Part shown: one piece after another, positions 58,868-64,000 of the stretch
Layout of the letters: the number at the start of each line of letters is the position of its first letter
Position numbering within the stretch: the stretch's first letter is position 1
Origin: Pleurostoma richardsiae
Taxonomy: Eukaryota; Ascomycota; Sordariomycetes; Calosphaeriales; Pleurostomataceae
DNA length: 64,000 nt
Assembly (NCBI GenBank): GCA_030052745.1
Contig: JANBVO010000013.1
Coordinates: 62,001-126,000 of the forward strand
Direction: 5' to 3'
Program-made: the position numbers and the translations under genes
Notes under the pieces: generated by a model
What the model was told of the DNA's origin: nothing
Seen by the model: only the letters and a program-made list of their open reading frames with translations
Database searches by the model: none

Positions 58868-60461
58868 CTAGTGGTCCAACTCGTCGATGGGTATATCTTG
58901 ATCGTCACGGCCGACAATGGCGTCCGCAACCTTCCAAATCTGTACTACATTGTCCTCGGCGGCGCTGGCAACAAGCCAAGGGTCGTTCAGATTCCAGCTG
59001 AACTCGGCAAGGTGGTCCGTGTGGCCGCCATGCATAAAGAGCCTATCAAGCTTGTCAGCAGATGCGGTTGCACCAGACAGGAGACACAACGCAAACATAC
59101 AGTTCTGGGGGGCCATCTTCCTGATCGTCAGGGAGCTGCTCCTCTCCAACACGGCTCAGATCCCAGAAGATGACACGTCTGTCGTAGCTGCCACTGCCGA
59201 GGATTCCGTGCTCCTGCGGGTGCCATGACAGGGAGGTGACATCGTCATTGTGGCCCTCAAGAGTATGCACTCTCTCCTTCACATTCCGCAGATCCCAAAT
59301 CCCAATTGTGTTGTCAGCGGAGCCCGTAGCGACCAGGAACTCAGAGACGGGGTTGAACGCCAAGGCATTGACGGCGCCTGTATGGCTTTTTGCCACCAAA
59401 GCAGCCTTATCATTTGCGGCCTGACGTGTGTCGAGAATTTGCAACGTATAATCGTCCGATACTGTCCCTATGAAGTGCTTGGCAATGGGGTGATATTGGA
59501 CGTCGTTGACCCCCGCCTCGTGGTGATGGAACTGGCGGGAGAAATCAAGTTTTTTGCTGCTTCCGGTAACCGTCTTCAAATCCCTTTTCGCGCAACTGTT
59601 AGATGCTGCCGCTCCCAAGACCCTATTTGGAGAGCTAGGCTTGCTTACCAGAGACAAACAGTCTTGTCCTGACTACTGCTGGCCAAACTTCCCTCTTCGT
59701 GAGGGCTCCAGCAAAGTCCATAACCTTCCTCCTTGTGACCGATCAATTCCAGCTGAGGGTTGACAGTTCCCGTCGGCGTCAAGCTATGCTTGGTTCGGTC
59801 GAAGATCAAGATTCTGCCATCCTGACACAGCGTGGAAATGATGTCGGGGTTCTGAGGCTGATATCGAGCCTTGTTCACTTCCTTGGGGTGATCGATCTTC
59901 TGGACAATGTTCATGCGAATTGCGGCAATGTCCCCAGATGACGCCTTGCTCCCATAACCGCCGATCTCGCCGCGCTCCTCGTCGTAATCATGGGGATTGG
60001 GCTCAATGCCTTTGGGGATCTCAACCTCAGCGATCTGAAGATAGTTGGGCACACCCTCCTTGGTATGTGTACCCAGAAGAAGGCGGTGGATGCGGTAGTT
60101 CTTATCCTTGGGCTCCTTGACGTCGGGGAACCACTGGACTGTTAGGGTCGGCCATTCTAGAGCGGTGCTTTACGGAGTTAGTAAAATGAACAAGACTTCA
60201 TCATTACGAAAGTGTACCTCAGGATCATGTCATAGAGGAAAGGGCTATTCTTCTTCCATGTCTTGTACTCTGGAGGCAGGTGAGCAAAAATCAGGTACAT
60301 TAGGGTAGGACAGAGCAAACCTTCGTTAATCAACTTCTCTTCCTGATCTACGTCCATGTCATCAGGCACCTGGCCTGCACGACGCATCAGTCAGGCAGCT
60401 CCAGGAATAATGGAAGTGAAGTAAGCTCACCGTTGGCCGAGCGAGAGTCTGGGGGAGGCAT
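58868..60461 (-). CDS. hat2: HAT2 / RbAp48-type histone-binding WD40 protein
   Basis: Six exons: 60461-60431, 60374-60321, 60269-60218, 60167-59649, 59583-59101, 59042-58868; introns 50-65 nt, all GT-AG, phases close. The product is 437 residues, the usual length. It starts MPPPDSRSANGQVPDDMDVDQ, then has the histone-H4-binding N-terminal helix [22 protein letters not shown] and the family signature ALEWPTLTVQWFPD. Next is DYDEERGEIGGYG and WD40 blades such as GLCWSPHEEGSLASSSQDKTVCLWD, GVNDVQYHP, NALAFNPVSEFLVATGSADNTIGIWD, HGILGSGSYDRRVIFWD and LVASAAEDNVVQIWK. Hat2 escorts histone H4 with the Hat1 acetyltransferase in the type B complex, and related proteins also serve CAF-1 and other chromatin complexes. 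The first two exons are tiny; without them the frame seems to begin at a false ATG at 60387. The gene is divergent from xrn1. Confidence 0.96.
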
Positions 60462-61309
60462 TTGTCCCTGCTCCGGGCTCCTGGCAGACTCGCGCAGGGT
60501 ATTTGACAAGATTGAATGTGCGGAAATCTAAAACCCGACCCTGAGGATATGCGACCGTATATGGGGTGCCTGATGGTGTCAAATGCTTGTGACGGTCTCT
60601 CCGTAGGTGAGCCCAGCCTGATCGCTTTTCTTGCGGGGGGACCTTTGGTGAGCTTGGAGCTCAACGCGTGCCCCAGGAACGCGTTTAAGTGGTAAAGGCG
60701 GAAAGCGGTGGCAGAACTTGGCTTTGTTCCGAAAGCAGATTAGCGCCGAAATATGGGAGGCTGCAGCCGCAGAGTGGGGCGAGTCAGACCGAGCCGCATT
60801 TCGGGTCCCACCAAAAGCGGACGAAAGCATCACATCCAACAGACACTCGTAACCTCCCGGCTACATAAACTACGCAGGCGGCAAGGGGTAGCCGGATTTT
60901 CAGGGGCGTGAGCCGACATTTCAACCACGCCGAATCTCTCTACTTATATCAAGTCTCTCTCTGTATATTCTGTGTCCGGAGATCGACTCCATTTCTTCTG
61001 CGACCTTGCTGGAGCTCTTGCTTCAGTCAGTCACTTAGTTGGCATCATCTGTCCGCCTACCACCTACCTCACCCAGGCATCAACGCCTTCCTGCATTTCC
61101 TTCTTCATCCTGTGAAAATCGGCCTTTATTTATCGAGCCGTACCTTTTCCTAGATTTGGATCGACTGCGCTTTGCAACCGCACCTCGAGTTAGCTCCCAG
61201 TGCCCCTCCAGAAACCTGTCCACCATCCGCACATCGTTCGGTTCTCCGTAACGTCTGTTCTTTAGCAAACCGCAACCTCGAGTCCATCGTCGGCAAACAC
61301 GGCGCCGTC
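60462..61309. promoter_or_regulatory. Shared divergent promoter of hat2 and xrn1
   Basis: About 850 bases separate the two start codons. The right half (about 60,940-61,300) is pyrimidine-rich on the plus strand, with CCTACCTCACC- and TACCACCTACC-like runs, as expected for the xrn1 leader. Confidence 0.5.
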
Positions 61310-64000
61310 ATGGGTGTCCCCAAGTTCTTCAGATGGCTCTCCGAGCGCTATCCTGCGATCTCGCAGCTCATCGCCGAGAATCGTATCCCCGAGTTCGACG
61401 CCCTCTACCTCGACATGAACGGTATCATCCACAACTGCACCCACAAAGACTCGGATGATACGCAGTTCCGCCTGAGCGAAGATGAGATGTTCATCAGGAT
61501 ATTCAACTACATTGAACATCTGTTCGGGAAGATCAAACCTAAGCAGCTGTTCTTCATGGCCGTGGACGGTGTTGCTCCCCGCGCAAAAATGAACCAGCAG
61601 CGAGCGCGTCGTTTCAGGACTGCGCTGGATGCCGAGGTTGCAAGGGAAAAGGCTCTTCGAGAGGGCCAGGAACTCCCCAAAGAGGAGCCCTTCGACAGCA
61701 ATTGCATCACCCCAGGTAAGGCCAGACCCTCTCACAGCTCGTCTTCTTTCGTGTACTGACTAGAGCAGGAACCGAGTTCATGGCGAAGCTCTCGAGGCAG
61801 CTCAGGTACTTTGTCAACAAGAAAGTCTCCGAAGACTCGGATTGGCAAGGATGCGAGATCGTACTCTCTGGCCACGACGTGCCCGGTGAGGGCGAGCACA
61901 AGATCATGGAATATATACGCAATGCACGAGCACAGCCAAACTACGAACCTAACATGCGCCACTGCTTGTACGGCCTTGACGCAGATCTCATCATGCTTGG
62001 TTTATTGAGTCACGATCCTCACTTCTGCCTCCTCCGCGAGGAGGTGACATTCGGGCGTCAGTCTAAGACGAAGTCCAAGGAATTGGAGCACCAGAACTTC
62101 TACCTCATGCACCTTTGTATAGTGCGTGAGTATCTTGAACTGGAGTTTCAGGATCTCAAGAAGGAGGGCGCCATCAGCTTTCCCTTCGATATGGAGAAGG
62201 TTATTGATGATTTCATTCTTATGGGGTTCTTCGTCGGCAATGATTTCCTTCCGAATCTGCCGAGGCTTCATATCAACGAAGGAGCTTTGTCCACCATGTT
62301 CAGGATCTATAAGCGTGTCCTGCCAAAGTGCGACGGCTACATCAACGAAGGCGGAGACGTGAACGTTAAGAGGCTTGGCTTACTCCTTGAGGAGTTGAGC
62401 AAGGAGGAATTCCGATTCTTCGAACACGAGAATGAGGGCGCGAAGTGGCTCCGAGCGAAGCGGAGTCTCAAAAACGGTGACCATGAGGCCCCAAAACCAA
62501 AGGGGAAGGTCATCATCACTTCACCGCAAAAGTCGCTGTGGAAGCAAAAGATTCGAAAGTTCGTCACTGCAAGATCGCCGCAACTGCTCGATCTCGGAAC
62601 CGAGCTCAAGGCCGAGGACCGGAAGTTCGTCCAAGATCTTGCTGACAGCCTCAACATCCACTGGGCAACCAAAGAGGACGACGATGGCCACCGGCATCTC
62701 GTGCTGTCTTTCCCAGAGAAGCCCGACACGGAAGAGGACGAGGAGGACGATGAGTCTCAGTTGGCCGTGTCTCGTGTAGTAAAGAAGTACGACAACGCCG
62801 AGATTGTCGACATTTCGCCTGAAGAAGCGCAGGCTGATATGGAGGCGCAGTACCAGCAGAAGTTTCAGGAATGGAAGGACAAGTACTACGCTGAGAAGTT
62901 CGTCGAGTGGACACCCGAGAACAAGGACGAAGAGCTCAGAAAGCTCTGCGAGAACTACGTCCAGGGCCTGCAATGGGTCCTCTTCTACTACTACCGGGGG
63001 ATTGCGTCGTGGCCCTGGTTCTACCAATATCACTATGCTCCTCTTATATCCGATGTCCAGAAGGGGTTGGGGGCCGATTTCAATTTCAAGTTGGGTCAGC
63101 CATTCAGACCATTCGAACAACTAATGGGAGTTTTGCCGGACCGAAGCAAGAAGATCGTCCCTCCGATATACTGGGACCTCATGACAAATCCGGACTCGCC
63201 GATCATCGACTTTTATCCGCGAGACTTCGAGCTAGACATGAATGGGAAGAAGATGGAATGGGAGGCGGTCGTCAAGATCCCCTTCATCGACGAGAAACGC
63301 CTGCTCGATGCCATGGCTCCCAAGACTGCACAACTTACGGAGGATGAGAAAGCCAGGAATGACTTTGGCGTACCTCTGAAGTTCACCTACTCGCCCGGTC
63401 TCGACTTTGTCTACCCGTCCTCCCTCGTAGGCATATTCCCAGATATTCCCCACTGCCACTGTGTTGAGAATATCTTCGATCTCCCGCCCACGGACGGTCT
63501 CGATTACCGTACAGGGCTCATGGATGGCGCACTTCTTCACGTCTCAGCCCTGGCGGGTTTCCCCAGCTTGGCCACTCTGCCGTATACAGCGGCTTTGGGC
63601 TTCCATGGGGTCAACGTGTTCCAGCAAGACAGTCGGAATGAGAGCATGGTCGTGACACTGTCAGGTACCGAGATGCGCACGAAGATTGAGTCTGCTAAGG
63701 CCAAACTTGGCAAACGATGCTTCGTCGGCTATCCGTTCTTGACGGAGGCGAAGGTCATGCGAGTCTCTGACGAGCTCTTTGACTTTGTCCTTGCTGAAAA
63801 CGGCTCTGGCGAGGTCCTCGTACGGGACCATGCACACAAGGAAATCGATGAATGGCAAAAGATGGCAAGGCGCTCTGAGGACTACTATAGCAAGCGTCTA
63901 GGCATCATCATCGGTCAGGTCGAATCCATGGTCCATGTCCACATGCTCAAGGGACTGGTCAAGACCGAGGAAGGCGCGACGGTCAAAGAATATGGCGAGA
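61310..64000 (+). CDS. xrn1: 5'-3' exoribonuclease XRN1/KEM1 (right end cut off by the window)
   Basis: Exon 1 is 61310-61715; a 53-nt GT-AG intron with a CTGAC branch site follows; exon 2 runs from 61769 past the window edge. About 879 residues are visible. The start MGVPKFFRWLSERYP separates cytoplasmic Xrn1/Kem1 from nuclear Rat1 (MGVPAFFRWL). Catalytic blocks are present: YLDMNGIIHNCTH, FFMAVDGVAPRAKMNQQRARRF, EIVLSGHDVPGEGEHKIMEYIR, YGLDADLIMLGL, FFVGNDFLPNLP, and later WVLFYYYRGIASWPWFYQYHYAPL. The enzyme degrades decapped mRNA and is the main cytoplasmic 5'-3' decay nuclease. An acidic loop (TEEDEEDDESQ) lies mid-domain. The C-terminal half, usually several hundred residues more, is beyond base 64000. 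Confidence 0.97.

Noticed and set aside
60178-60387. An ATG at 60387 as the start of HAT2.
   Set aside because: An upstream ATG at 60461 with a 56-nt GT-AG intron joins MPPPDSRSANG to QVPDDMDVDQ in phase and fits the family start better.

Overview
This window comes from a filamentous ascomycete (Pezizomycotina). The class Sordariomycetes is likely because the COT1-like kinase, glycogen synthase, HAT2 and XRN1 proteins resemble Neurospora-type orthologues as I remember them; no genus can be named. Supporting signs are short spliceosomal introns (about 50-190 nt, usually with CTAAC/CTGAC-like branch sites), GC-rich coding DNA, pyrimidine-rich 5' leaders, and long disordered tails on regulatory proteins. 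I found no rRNA, tRNA, CRISPR array, recognisable transposon or virus-derived element.

Fourteen protein genes are supported. From left to right: (1) a GID/CTLH ubiquitin-ligase subunit (Gid7/WDR26 type, minus strand); (2) a divergent NDR/COT1-family kinase (plus) with two consecutive GC-AG introns; about 7.2 kb with no gene I can support; (3) a PH-domain protein (plus), convergent with (4) an eight-exon secreted S10 serine-carboxypeptidase-like protein (minus) that keeps the catalytic triad but has lost the residues that normally hold the substrate C-terminal carboxylate; (5) a disordered fungal protein (minus); (6) a small secreted cysteine-rich protein (minus); (7) an F-box protein with an LRR-like region (minus); (8) glycogen synthase (minus); (9) a CTK1/CDK12-type CTD kinase (plus); (10) a disordered protein (minus); (11) a PMP3/SNA-family membrane proteolipid (minus) whose three tiny exons leave almost no ORF signal; (12) an Nrp1-type RNA-binding protein with a degenerate ERI-1-like exonuclease domain (plus); (13) a 755-residue protein of unknown function (minus); then a divergent pair, (14a) HAT2/RbAp48 (minus) and (14b) the XRN1/KEM1 5'-3' exoribonuclease (plus), which runs off the right edge. 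(14a and 14b bring the count to fifteen if the truncated XRN1 is counted separately.)

The genes are mostly unrelated housekeeping and regulatory functions: protein turnover, cell polarity signalling, glycogen synthesis, transcription elongation, chromatin assembly and RNA handling. There is no gene cluster or operon-like system. Gid7 (gluconeogenic enzyme turnover) and glycogen synthase both belong to carbon metabolism, but they are 31 kb apart and I do not infer linkage. Exon boundaries were worked out by hand from splice signals, reading phase and remembered family sequences, so they are models without transcript support.
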